Assembly: GCF_014297335.1 (NCBI RefSeq)
Contig: NZ_JACOQH010000006.1
Coordinates: forward strand, 62,001 to 126,000
DNA: 64,000 nucleotides
Direction: 5' to 3'
Source of the DNA: Roseburia_D yibonii
GTDB taxonomy: Bacteria; Bacillota; Clostridia; Lachnospirales; Lachnospiraceae
Shown: positions 23,899 to 32,540 of the stretch, in pieces
Layout: each line of letters starts with the position of its first letter
Position numbering within the stretch: position 1 is the first letter of the stretch
The notes under the pieces: generated by a model
The model's input: the letters and a program-made list of their open reading frames with translations, nothing else
Told to the model about the DNA's origin: nothing
Database searches by the model: none
Position numbers and translations under genes: made by a program

Positions 23899-25014
23899 AT
23901 GGAAAGATCAAAAGTATATTTTACGACCTTCAAAACGACTGGAAATGAGAATCTCCTGCAAAAGCTGCGCCGGCTGATCCTTACTGCGGGAATTCGTGAC
24001 ATTGATTTTACAGACCGCTATGCGGCCATTAAAATACATTTTGGAGAAATGGGAAACCTTGCGTTCCTACGTCCGAATTACGCAAAAGTGGTTGCGGATG
24101 TGGTAAAAGAATGTGGGGGGAAGCCATTCCTCACAGACTGCAATACGCTTTATGTGGGCAGCCGCAAAAATGCGCTGGATCACATGGATACAGCGTATGC
24201 CAATGGATTTTCACCTTTTTCAACCGGATGTCATGTGATCATTGCTGACGGGTTAAAGGGGACAGATGAGGCATATGTGCCGGTCAATGGAGAATATGTA
24301 AAAGAAGCAAAGATCGGACGCGCGGTCATGGATGCGGATGTTTTTATCACGCTGACCCATTTTAAGGGGCATGAGGCGACCGGATTCGGCGGAGCCTTAA
24401 AGAATATCGGAATGGGATGCGGATCCCGCGCCGGAAAAATGGAGATGCACAGTGACGGAAAGACACATGTAGATCAGACAAAATGCGTGGGATGCGGCGC
24501 ATGCAAAAAGATATGCGCGCATGACGCTCCGTCTGTTACAGATGGAAAGGCAAGCATCGACATAGACAAATGTGTGGGATGCGGCAGATGTATCGGAGTC
24601 TGTCCGAAGGACGCTGTGTATGCCAACAGCAACGATTCCAATGATGTCTTAAACTATAAGATCGCGGAATACAGCCTTGCAGTCTGTAAGGACCGTCCGT
24701 GCTTTCATATTTCGCTGATCTGTGATGTATCACCGAACTGTGACTGCCATGCGGAAAACGATATTCCGATCATACCGAATGTAGGTATGTTTGCATCATT
24801 TGATCCGGTAGCCCTCGATGTGGCCTGTGCGGATGCGTGCAACCGCCAGCCGGTGATTTTGGGAAGCGTGTTAAGCGATCATATGGAAGGACATCATCAT
24901 GAGGAGGGAGACCATTTTCATATGGTACATCCGGACACCAACTGGAAATCCTGCATTGAGCATGCGGTAAAGATCGGGCTTGGCAGTGATCAGTACGAGC
25001 TGATCGAAATATAG
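23899..25014 (+). CDS. DUF362 protein with two [4Fe-4S] ferredoxin motifs and a His-rich segment
   Basis: 371 residues: an N-terminal DUF362 domain (KIHFGEMGNLAFLRP, FKGHEATGFGGALKNIG) and a ferredoxin insert with two complete CxxCxxCxxxC clusters (CVGCGACKKICAHDAP and CVGCGRCIGVCPKDA). Near the C-terminus is a metal-binding-like stretch, MEGHHHEEGDHFHMVH. The family is common in anaerobes and its exact reaction is undefined; an electron-transfer role is inferred. ATG 23899 has CAAGGAGG at good spacing. It is divergent from the dehydratase pair, which also needs low-potential electrons, so a link is possible but not shown. Confidence 0.85.
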   Translation: MERSKVYFTTFKTTGNENLLQKLRRLILTAGIRDIDFTDRYAAIKIHFGEMGNLAFLRPNYAKVVADVVKECGGKPFLTDCNTLYVGSRKNALDHMDTAYANGFSPFSTGCHVIIADGLKGTDEAYVPVNGEYVKEAKIGRAVMDADVFITLTHFKGHEATGFGGALKNIGMGCGSRAGKMEMHSDGKTHVDQTKCVGCGACKKICAHDAPSVTDGKASIDIDKCVGCGRCIGVCPKDAVYANSNDSNDVLNYKIAEYSLAVCKDRPCFHISLICDVSPNCDCHAENDIPIIPNVGMFASFDPVALDVACADACNRQPVILGSVLSDHMEGHHHEEGDHFHMVHPDTNWKSCIEHAVKIGLGSDQYELIEI

Positions 25015-25051
25015 AATAGAGAATGGGGAAAAGACGCAGGGAGACGGAAAG

Positions 25052-25852
25052 ATGAGTACACAGGATAATCTGGAAAAAATTTTAAGAAGTATGCATGTGC
25101 TGATCGCGAAAGGGGAGCCGGCAGGACAGTCGCGCGACAGGGTGATCGTCAGCAAACAGGAACTGCTCGGCCTGTTAAAAGATCTGAATATCTGTGTATA
25201 CAATATCATGGATGAGTATGAAATGACGCAGCAGAGCCATGATGAGGCGGAGCGCAAATCCAGGCGCAAGGGCGAAAAGATCGTAAAAGACGCCGGAAAA
25301 ATGGCGGAAGATGTTTATGCGGCATCTGTAATGTATACAAACGAAGCATTAAACCATATTCAGCGGATTATCCAGAATGCCTCGGATTCGATGGATGAGG
25401 TCTTTGCGCAGATGAAAAATGAACTGGAAGAGCGGAAAGATACGGTGCGTGAAAACCAGTTAGAACTTGAGGGACAGCTGCACGACCTTGCGGATACGAA
25501 AAAATATCTGCAGATTATAGAAGAACGCAACAAAGAGCTGGAAAAGGAACGCCAGAAGAAAAAGACCTGGACAAAGACTGAGAAAAAGAAGAGCCCTTAT
25601 CCGGAGCCGGAGATCAAGATCAACAAAGAATACTTTATCCAAAACGGTATTCCGCTGGAAGAAGAAGGGGAAGAAGTTTCCGATACAAAAGAGGAAACCG
25701 AGGCTGCTTTGGGGCAGGCAGTTTCCGAACTGATGAAAGATCAGGAAAAAGAGAGTGAGCTGCCAAAAGAAGCGCCGGAGATCAAAGTGAATCTGGACGC
25801 GGAATATTTTAAGTGGAAACAACAACAGAGTGATGAGAAAGGAGAAGACTAG
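25052..25852 (+). CDS. Hypothetical coiled-coil protein
   Basis: 266 residues, highly charged. After an N-terminal helical region (residues 1-60) comes a long predicted coiled coil (about 60-170) rich in Glu, Lys and Gln, then a Pro/Glu/Lys linker and two short similar motifs, IKINKEYFIQN and IKVNLDAEYFKW, which repeat the pattern IKxNxxYF. No enzyme motif or membrane segment. It resembles the DivIVA-like or ATPase-stalk-like cytoplasmic proteins of Lachnospiraceae, but the family is not certain. ATG 25052 follows GGGAGACGG. It may share a transcript with the DUF362 gene 37 bases upstream. Its stop overlaps that of the opposite gene by 4 bases. Confidence 0.7.
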   Translation: MSTQDNLEKILRSMHVLIAKGEPAGQSRDRVIVSKQELLGLLKDLNICVYNIMDEYEMTQQSHDEAERKSRRKGEKIVKDAGKMAEDVYAASVMYTNEALNHIQRIIQNASDSMDEVFAQMKNELEERKDTVRENQLELEGQLHDLADTKKYLQIIEERNKELEKERQKKKTWTKTEKKKSPYPEPEIKINKEYFIQNGIPLEEEGEEVSDTKEETEAALGQAVSELMKDQEKESELPKEAPEIKVNLDAEYFKWKQQQSDEKGED

Positions 25853-26448
25853 GAAGTCTTCTCAGAATAGTTTACATAATTGACCAGTTTGTCATGGGTG
25901 GCAAGGATCGCGTGATTGCCGCTCGCAAGCTGGTCTTTTATAATCTCGGTATAGATCACCGCCTTGTTGATCAGGGAAGCGTCATTGCTGTCGAGGCAGC
26001 CTTCTAAATAATCGTGCAGAGGCAGACTGTCCGCGAACTGTTCCAAAATGTGTGAAAGTTCCGTCCGGCACCAGGTAATGTCCGGAAAACGGACGGGCTC
26101 CGTCTGAATGATAAAACCGTTTGGGATCTCCTCATTGTAAAAAGACGCATCCGCCTTGGCTGCATGGATATATGGCAGGAGGGCAGATTTCTTTAAATGG
26201 GAGATAAAGGAGAGCCTGCGTATCTCGCCATAGGCTTCGGACAGGACAAAAAGAACGGCAAGTGTATACCAGATCAGACAGACCGGGGATGCCGTTAATA
26301 CAAAACGGTAGGAAAAACCGAGCCAGCCAAGGAAAAGAAGTGCCAGGATACAAAATACGGGACGAAACCACAGACTGCTCATTAAGGCCTTGCGAAACAG
26401 CATAAGTTCGTTGTCTTTTAGAGGAACAAAAGTATAATGTTTTTTCAT
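25849..26448 (-). CDS. Hypothetical two-helix membrane protein
   Basis: 199 residues with two adjacent membrane helices (residues about 28-45, FRPVFCILALLFLGWLGF, and about 50-68, VLTASPVCLIWYTLAVLFV) and a soluble C-terminal domain of 120 residues without a recognised motif. A strong promoter (26484-26512) and AACCGGAGGTTT-type ribosome binding site precede ATG 26448. Monocistronic. Function unknown. Confidence 0.7.
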   Translation of the reverse strand: MKKHYTFVPLKDNELMLFRKALMSSLWFRPVFCILALLFLGWLGFSYRFVLTASPVCLIWYTLAVLFVLSEAYGEIRRLSFISHLKKSALLPYIHAAKADASFYNEEIPNGFIIQTEPVRFPDITWCRTELSHILEQFADSLPLHDYLEGCLDSNDASLINKAVIYTEIIKDQLASGNHAILATHDKLVNYVNYSEKTS

Positions 26449-26483
26449 CCTAAACCTCCGGTTAAAATCTTTTCGATGCTAAT

Positions 26484-26512
26484 ATTGTATGATGTGAAAA
26501 AAATAATGTCAA
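26484..26512 (-). promoter_or_regulatory. Promoter of the two-helix membrane protein gene
   Basis: Minus strand: consensus TTGACA (complement of 26507-26512), 17-base spacer, TACAAT (complement of 26484-26489). Confidence 0.8.
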
Positions 26513-26591
26513 CCGATCAAAATCTAAAATGTAAATAAAATTTCTAATAAAAATATGAATTGCATTGACAAATAAAAAGCCAGGATTTAAC

Positions 26592-27007
26592 ATGAATCAA
26601 AATAGAAAAGTTCGTATTATGGAGTAGAAGTGGATTATGGAATATTCTTAAGTATGGTGGATAAAAAGGAAGTGTCCAAAGTCCAGATCGAAGATGATAT
26701 GATCTATTTCCAGGATAAGGAGGAGACGCCGAATTATTACGAGACGGCGGCATTTGAAGACCCGGATCTGGTGGAACGCTTATATGACGCGGGATGCTCG
26801 TTTGACCGTGTTGTACAAAAAGAGATGAGCCCGCTCCTTTCCTTTCTCCTGACCTGGATCCTGCCGATCCTCATTTTCGCAGGACTCGGGGAACTGCTTT
26901 CCGCCAATATGGATAAACTTCATAAGATCGCGAAATATCTCTATGAGCAGGAGACGATCACCGGTGAAGAGTTCATGAAACTTTTAGAGGAGAAGGAGGA
27001 ATCTTAA
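26592..27007 (+). pseudogene. ftsH relic: membrane domain joined directly to C-terminal tail, ATPase and protease lost
   Basis: ATG 26592 opens MNQNRKVRIME, like the start of FtsH, then stops at 26625-26627. A second open frame (GTG 26630 to stop 27007, 125 residues) begins FLSMVDKKEVSKVQIEDD, the FtsH extracytoplasmic domain, continues to the second membrane helix SPLLSFLLTWILPILIF (67-83), and then jumps to DKLHKIAKYLYEQETITGEE (95-114), the extreme C-terminus of FtsH. The first membrane helix, the whole AAA+ module and the HExxH protease are missing, about 450 residues. A gutted duplicate of ftsH is the simplest reading; the surviving frame might still be made as a small one-helix protein. 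No clear ribosome binding site for GTG 26630. Confidence 0.75.
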
Positions 27008-27079
27008 AAAAAGCTTAAGAATTACCAAAAGCTATTTTTAAGAAAAACTGATAAAATGAGGGAGAAGGGTGGGAAGAAA

Positions 27080-27769
27080 TTGAACATTTTAGTATGTGAT
27101 GATGATAAGGAGATCGTAGAAGCGATCGAGATTTATTTACAGCAGGAAGGCTACCAGGTATTCCGCGCGTATGATGGCGAGGATGCCTTAAAGATCTTAA
27201 AAGAAGAAGAGATACATCTTTTGATCATAGATGTGATGATGCCGAAACTGGACGGTATCCGCGCGACCTTAAAGATCCGCGAGGAGAGCAGCATTCCGAT
27301 CATAATTTTATCAGCGAAATCAGAGGATACGGACAAGATACTGGGGTTAAACGTCGGGGCGGACGATTATATTACCAAACCGTTTAATCCGTTAGAACTG
27401 GTGGCGCGCGTGAAGTCACAGCTGCGCCGCTACACCAAGCTTGGAAACGCTGCGGAAAACGGGCAGGCGGTTTATCAGGTCGGTGGTCTTGCCATCAATG
27501 ATGAGTTAAAGGAAGTCACCGTAGACGGCGAGATCGTGAAACTGACACCGATCGAATACAATATTTTGCTGCTTTTGATGAAAAACCAGGGAAAAGTTTT
27601 CTCGATCAATCAGATCTATGAAAATATCTGGAATGAAGATGCCATAGGCGCAGATAACACTGTGGCGGTACATATCCGGCACATCCGCGAAAAGATCGAG
27701 ATCAATCCGAAAGAACCGCGCTATTTGAAGGTTGTCTGGGGCGTTGGATACAAAATTGATAAGAATTAA
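27080..27769 (+). CDS. OmpR/PhoB-family response regulator
   Basis: 229 residues: receiver domain with acidic pocket CDDD, phosphoacceptor Asp in LLIIDVMMPKLDG, Ser in ILSAKSE and Lys in DDYITKPFNP; C-terminal winged helix with LTPIEYNILLLL and DNTVAVHIRHIREKIE, ending GVGYKI. It is a DNA-binding partner for the kinase 21 bases downstream. Start TTG 27080 (protein MNILVCDDD) fits the family; ATG 27056 in frame is the alternative. Close to VanR-like regulators of Lachnospiraceae; the target genes are not visible. Confidence 0.93.
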   Translation: MNILVCDDDKEIVEAIEIYLQQEGYQVFRAYDGEDALKILKEEEIHLLIIDVMMPKLDGIRATLKIREESSIPIIILSAKSEDTDKILGLNVGADDYITKPFNPLELVARVKSQLRRYTKLGNAAENGQAVYQVGGLAINDELKEVTVDGEIVKLTPIEYNILLLLMKNQGKVFSINQIYENIWNEDAIGADNTVAVHIRHIREKIEINPKEPRYLKVVWGVGYKIDKN

Positions 27770-27790
27770 CGAAACAAAGGCAGGTACTCC

Positions 27791-30121
27791 ATGAGAAAAT
27801 TCCGGTATACCACGGGAACAAAAATATGGCTTGTGATATTACAGCAGATCTTTGCGGTGCTGCTTGTAGTTTCTATTGTGTTGCTCAGTGCGCTGTTTGA
27901 CCGCAGGATGTTGAATACCAACGATATCTTAGATACCTCGTTTGTGAATTCGGGTTATTATACGGATGTGTTTCAAAAGACCGCCCAGGAACTGATCAAG
28001 TATGTGACGCTGAAAGAACAGTTTGAAAAAGACGGTGTCTATGACGAAGACAAAACCGTTGACGTTATGGCATATGCCAGTGGCAGGATCGGCGCGTTAA
28101 AGGAGCCGGAGGAAGACGATATTGAGGAACAGACCGGATTCCGATCGTACTATCGGCTTGGAGATCTCTTAAAATGGGCGGCTGCCGGCTATTCGGAAGA
28201 TGAATCCGGGATCCTGGAGGAGGAATACACGCCGTTATCCGGGAAGAGCCTGCACCAGTGTCTTTCGGATGGTACTATGGATGAGGCTGAGGCGAGACGT
28301 ATCTCGCAGATGACAGAACAGGTACTTGATACCATTAGTACGGATCTTGGACTTTATAAACGTTATCTGAACAAATATGATGTAAACGACTCCAACGTGC
28401 GGTACTGGATCAGCAAAACGGGTGATTATGAGACCAGTGATCCTGAGGATGTATATACCAATATGACGGACAAAGAAGTAGAGGACGAGTTACAAAATGC
28501 CATGGAGGATTTTGGCAGCTACTTCTACTACGATAATGTCTCGCTGCGTATGCGCACGAATGTGGATGGCATGGAAGAATACTTTTATGACCAGCTGGAG
28601 CATATGGCGGGAGCGGTCGGAGAAAATACGGTGGTTCTGATCACGGTGGATACGGACTTTCCGTATGCGGACTCGTTTGCGTCTGCCAACCGGGAATTTG
28701 GACAGTATCATCCGTGGATCATCGGAGGGATCTTTCTGCTGGCGGGCAGCATTATCTCATTTATCATGACGCTTGTGCTCATTACCATGGCGGCAGGCCG
28801 TGTGGATGGAGAGGAGACAAAGATCCGCCTGTACTGGATCGACCGTGTAAAGACAGAGGTTATCTTTGTGGCGCAGCTCCTTTTTGTGGTTTTAACTACG
28901 GTGGCGGCGATGCAGATCGTGTACGGGGAATGGAAGATACCGGGAATGCTCATTATGGCGGGAACCATGACCTATGTGTGTGACAGTGTGTTCCTGGCGC
29001 TCTATTTAAGTCTTGTGCGGCGGGTAAAAGCGGAAATGCTCTGGAAGAGCAGCCTGCTTTACTGGCTGATCTGCGGGATCACAAAGATCATAAAAAATAT
29101 CCGCCTGGCGGGACGGATCTTTGTCTGCTTTGCCGGCGGAAGCGTGATATTGTTTCTGTTGCTGTATCTGGTATTTGTGCATCAGAGCTTCCTTGCGTTA
29201 ATCTGCGTGGCGGGCATTATGTTGGGCGCTTTTGTCTATCAGCTGCGCAATGCCATCCAGAAGATGCGGCTCTTGGAAGGGGTAAATAAGATTGCAGAGG
29301 GAAACCTCAAGTTCAAGATCGATACCGAAGGTTTTTATGAGGCAAACAAAAAGATGGCGGACGCCGTCAACAATATCGGTGACGGACTGTACTGCGCGGT
29401 GGATGAAAACACCAAGAATGAGCGTATGAAAGCGGATCTGATCACCAATGTATCGCATGATATCAAAACGCCGCTGACTTCGATCATAAATTATGTAAAC
29501 CTTATAAAAATGGAGCACATTGAGGATGAACATCTGCGTGAATATGTGGACATCCTGGATTCCAAGGCACAGCGGTTAAAGCAGCTGACGGAGGATCTTG
29601 TGGAAGCGTCGAAAATCAGTTCCGGCAATATCGAGCTTCATATGCAGTGCATCGATTTTGTGGAGCTGATCTATCAGACCGGCGGAGAATTCAATGAAAA
29701 ATTCGAGGCAAAGGATCTGACTACGATCACGAAGCTGCCCAAAGAACCGGTATATATCATGGCAGATGGCAGGCGTATCTGGCGTGTGGTGGAAAATCTG
29801 TACAATAATGTCGCAAAATACGCGCTTGCGCATACCAGAGTGTATGTGACGGTGGAAGCGGGCGAGACCGAGATGGAATTTTCCATAAAAAATATTTCGG
29901 AGCAGGAACTGCATGTGGATACGACCGAGCTGACCGAGCGTTTCATCCGCGGAGATACATCGCGTTCCACCGAAGGAAGCGGACTTGGTCTTTCCATCGC
30001 CAAAAATCTTACGGTACTGATGGATGGATCGTTTACGATCGGGCTGGATGGCGACCTTTTTACAGCGTCGGTACGGTTCCCGCGCATTTCCGGCAGACAG
30101 GATCAAAATGCAACAGATTAG
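27791..30121 (+). CDS. Multi-helix membrane sensor histidine kinase
   Basis: 776 residues: an N-terminal helix (about 13-36), an extracytoplasmic sensor of about 280 residues, several further membrane helices (about 305-490), a HAMP-like linker, and the kinase core. The phosphoacceptor His is in TNVSHDIKTPLTSI; the N box is WRVVENLYNNVAKYA, and the G2 box EGSGLGLSIAKNL. The ATPase domain is complete. It is cotranscribed with the response regulator upstream. The tail ends with the stop at 30119-30121, just before a strong promoter for the hydratase gene. Stimulus unknown. Confidence 0.92.
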   Translation: MRKFRYTTGTKIWLVILQQIFAVLLVVSIVLLSALFDRRMLNTNDILDTSFVNSGYYTDVFQKTAQELIKYVTLKEQFEKDGVYDEDKTVDVMAYASGRIGALKEPEEDDIEEQTGFRSYYRLGDLLKWAAAGYSEDESGILEEEYTPLSGKSLHQCLSDGTMDEAEARRISQMTEQVLDTISTDLGLYKRYLNKYDVNDSNVRYWISKTGDYETSDPEDVYTNMTDKEVEDELQNAMEDFGSYFYYDNVSLRMRTNVDGMEEYFYDQLEHMAGAVGENTVVLITVDTDFPYADSFASANREFGQYHPWIIGGIFLLAGSIISFIMTLVLITMAAGRVDGEETKIRLYWIDRVKTEVIFVAQLLFVVLTTVAAMQIVYGEWKIPGMLIMAGTMTYVCDSVFLALYLSLVRRVKAEMLWKSSLLYWLICGITKIIKNIRLAGRIFVCFAGGSVILFLLLYLVFVHQSFLALICVAGIMLGAFVYQLRNAIQKMRLLEGVNKIAEGNLKFKIDTEGFYEANKKMADAVNNIGDGLYCAVDENTKNERMKADLITNVSHDIKTPLTSIINYVNLIKMEHIEDEHLREYVDILDSKAQRLKQLTEDLVEASKISSGNIELHMQCIDFVELIYQTGGEFNEKFEAKDLTTITKLPKEPVYIMADGRRIWRVVENLYNNVAKYALAHTRVYVTVEAGETEMEFSIKNISEQELHVDTTELTERFIRGDTSRSTEGSGLGLSIAKNLTVLMDGSFTIGLDGDLFTASVRFPRISGRQDQNATD

Positions 30122-30134
30122 TGTGCTAAAGTAC

Positions 30135-30163
30135 TTGTCAAGTGAAAAAAGTTCATATATAAT
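30135..30163 (+). promoter_or_regulatory. Promoter of the hydratase gene
   Basis: TTGTCA (30135-30140), 17-base spacer, TATAAT (30158-30163). Expected start near 30170, giving a leader of about 70 bases. Confidence 0.8.
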
Positions 30164-30184
30164 GTGTGACTAGGAACACTGATG

Positions 30185-30210
30185 TCGGCGGTGACGCGTT
30201 TTACCGCCGA
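30185..30210 (+). promoter_or_regulatory. Leader hairpin before the hydratase gene
   Basis: Perfect 8-bp stem TCGGCGGT (30185-30192) / ACCGCCGA (30203-30210) with a 10-base loop, followed by TTTT. It lies between the promoter and the ribosome binding site, so it may be an attenuator, an mRNA-stabilising stem or the end of a tiny RNA. Confidence 0.5.
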
Positions 30211-30239
30211 TTTTGCTTACATATTCAGGAGGGAAAAAT

Positions 30240-32525
30240 ATGAAATTATACGACAAAGGCGCATATTTGTTGAACGGCACTGAGCTTGTGGAAGATGGCA
30301 GAGATGCCGCGGATATCATAAAGAGCCGGACCGGTGAGACGATAACGAGCAGTGAAGCGGCGAAAAATACGATCGCTTACGGTATTTTAAAAGAGCACAA
30401 CACATCCGGCAGCATGGAAAAGCTTCAGATCAAATTTGACAAGCTGACATCCCACGATATCACATTTGTCGGTATTATTCAGACAGCCCGGGCATCCGGA
30501 CTGGAAAAATTCCCGATTCCTTACGTCCTTACCAACTGCCACAACAGTCTGTGTGCGGTAGGTGGAACGATCAATGAAGATGACCACATGTTTGGACTGA
30601 CCTGCGCAAAGAAGTACGGCGGAGTCTATGTACCGCCTCATCAGGCAGTTATCCATCAGTTCGCCCGCGAAATGCTTGCAGGCGGTGGAAAAATGATCCT
30701 TGGATCCGATTCCCATACCCGCTACGGGGCACTTGGAACCATGGCGATCGGGGAAGGCGGACCAGAGCTGGTAAAACAGCTGCTCAGTAAGACATACGAT
30801 ATCAATATGCCGGGCGTAGTTGGTGTATATCTGACCGGAACACCGGCGAAGGGTGTAGGTCCGCAGGATATCGCGCTTGCGATCATCGGAGAAGTATTTG
30901 ACCGTGGATATGTAAAAAATAAAGTTATGGAATTTGTAGGACCGGGCGTTTCCAATCTGAGCGTGGACTACCGGATCGGTGTGGATGTTATGACGACAGA
31001 GACGACCTGCCTGTCTTCCATCTGGAGAACCGATGAAAAAGTAAAAGAGTTTTATGATATTCACGGAAGAGTCGGTGAATACAAAGAGTTAAATCCGGGT
31101 AAAGTAGCATATTATGACGGAATGATCGAGATCGACCTTAGCACGATCAAGCCAATGATCGCAATGCCGTTCCATCCGAGCAACACCTACACGATTGATG
31201 AACTGAACGCGAACCTTATGGATATTCTGGATGACTGTGAGAAGCGCGCCGAGGTCAGCTTCGACGGGGCAGTCAAACTGGACTTAAAGAGCAAGGTAAG
31301 AGACGGAAAACTTTATGTGGATCAGGGTATCATTGCAGGATGCGCGGGCGGCGGATTTGAAAATATCTGCGACGCGGCGGATATCTTAAAAGGAAAATCC
31401 ATCGGAGCGAATGAGTTTACGTTAAGTGTATATCCGGCAAGTACACCGGTTTACATGGAACTGGTAAAGAACGGTGCAGTGGCATCTCTGATGGAGACCG
31501 GAGCGATCGTAAAGACTGCGTTCTGCGGACCATGTTTCGGCGCCGGCGATACACCGGCAAACAACGCGTTTTCCATCCGTCATTCCACCAGAAACTTCCC
31601 GAACCGTGAAGGTTCTAAGGTGCAGAACGGACAGGTGGCTTCCGTTGCGCTTATGGATGCCCGTTCGATCGCGGCAACTGCGGCCAACAAGGGTATTCTT
31701 ACCTCTGCGGCAGATATGGATGTAAATTATACAAAGCCGAAATATTTCTTTGACAAGACCATTTATGAGAACCGTGTATTTGACTCCAAGGGAGTTGCAG
31801 ATCCGTCGGTTGAGATCCAGTTTGGACCGAACATCAAAGACTGGCCGGCAATGAGTGCGCTTCCGGAGCATATGGTATTAAAAGTTGTTTCCGAGATCCA
31901 CGATCCGGTCACAACGACAGATGAGCTGATCCCGTCCGGTGAGACATCTTCTTTCCGTTCCAATCCGCTTGGACTGGCAGAATTTGCGCTTTCCAGAAAA
32001 GATCCGGCTTACGTTGGACGTGCCAAGGAAGTACAGAAAGCACAGAAAGCGATCGAAGAAGGAAAGAATCCGGAAGAAGGATTTGCTGAAATTGCACCGG
32101 TTATTGAAACAATCAAAAAAGAATATACAGATGTGACAAAAGAGAATCTTGGTGTCGGAAGCACGATCTTCGCGGTAAAACCGGGAGACGGCTCTGCGCG
32201 TGAGCAGGCTGCGTCATGTCAGAAGGTACTTGGTGGATGGGCAAACATTGCCAATGAATATGCGACCAAGCGTTATCGTTCGAACCTGATCAACTGGGGT
32301 ATGCTTCCATTTCTGATCCCGGAAGGGGAACTGCCATTCCGGAATGGAGATTATCTGTTTGTACCGGAGATCCGGGAAGCGATCGAGCAGAAAAAGACAG
32401 AGATCGACGCATTTGTGGTAAAGGATGGAAAGCTGGTTCCGTTCACGCTTCAGATGGGTGAACTGACAGAGGATGAGAGAACGATCATTCTCAAAGGATG
32501 TCTCATCAATTATTACAGAGGTTAA
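30240..32525 (+). CDS. Aconitase-family hydratase (YbhJ-like)
   Basis: 761 residues, all aconitase-superfamily in pattern. Substrate and cluster regions visible: GSDSHTRYGALGTMAIGEGG, IAGCAGGGFENI and TAFCGPCFGAGD, so a Cys followed about 60 residues later by a CxxC, the spacing of the aconitase [4Fe-4S] ligands. The C-terminal swivel domain with YATKRYRSNLINWGMLPF carries the conserved Arg-Ser-Asn. It is shorter than AcnA (about 890) and matches the uncharacterised YbhJ-type hydratases more than citrate-cycle aconitase. ATG 30240 follows AGGAGGG. Promoter and a leader hairpin are its own. Substrate not known, though isocitrate/citrate activity is possible. Confidence 0.85.
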   Translation: MKLYDKGAYLLNGTELVEDGRDAADIIKSRTGETITSSEAAKNTIAYGILKEHNTSGSMEKLQIKFDKLTSHDITFVGIIQTARASGLEKFPIPYVLTNCHNSLCAVGGTINEDDHMFGLTCAKKYGGVYVPPHQAVIHQFAREMLAGGGKMILGSDSHTRYGALGTMAIGEGGPELVKQLLSKTYDINMPGVVGVYLTGTPAKGVGPQDIALAIIGEVFDRGYVKNKVMEFVGPGVSNLSVDYRIGVDVMTTETTCLSSIWRTDEKVKEFYDIHGRVGEYKELNPGKVAYYDGMIEIDLSTIKPMIAMPFHPSNTYTIDELNANLMDILDDCEKRAEVSFDGAVKLDLKSKVRDGKLYVDQGIIAGCAGGGFENICDAADILKGKSIGANEFTLSVYPASTPVYMELVKNGAVASLMETGAIVKTAFCGPCFGAGDTPANNAFSIRHSTRNFPNREGSKVQNGQVASVALMDARSIAATAANKGILTSAADMDVNYTKPKYFFDKTIYENRVFDSKGVADPSVEIQFGPNIKDWPAMSALPEHMVLKVVSEIHDPVTTTDELIPSGETSSFRSNPLGLAEFALSRKDPAYVGRAKEVQKAQKAIEEGKNPEEGFAEIAPVIETIKKEYTDVTKENLGVGSTIFAVKPGDGSAREQAASCQKVLGGWANIANEYATKRYRSNLINWGMLPFLIPEGELPFRNGDYLFVPEIREAIEQKKTEIDAFVVKDGKLVPFTLQMGELTEDERTIILKGCLINYYRG

Positions 32526-32540
32526 AGGAGGGAAGAGCAC

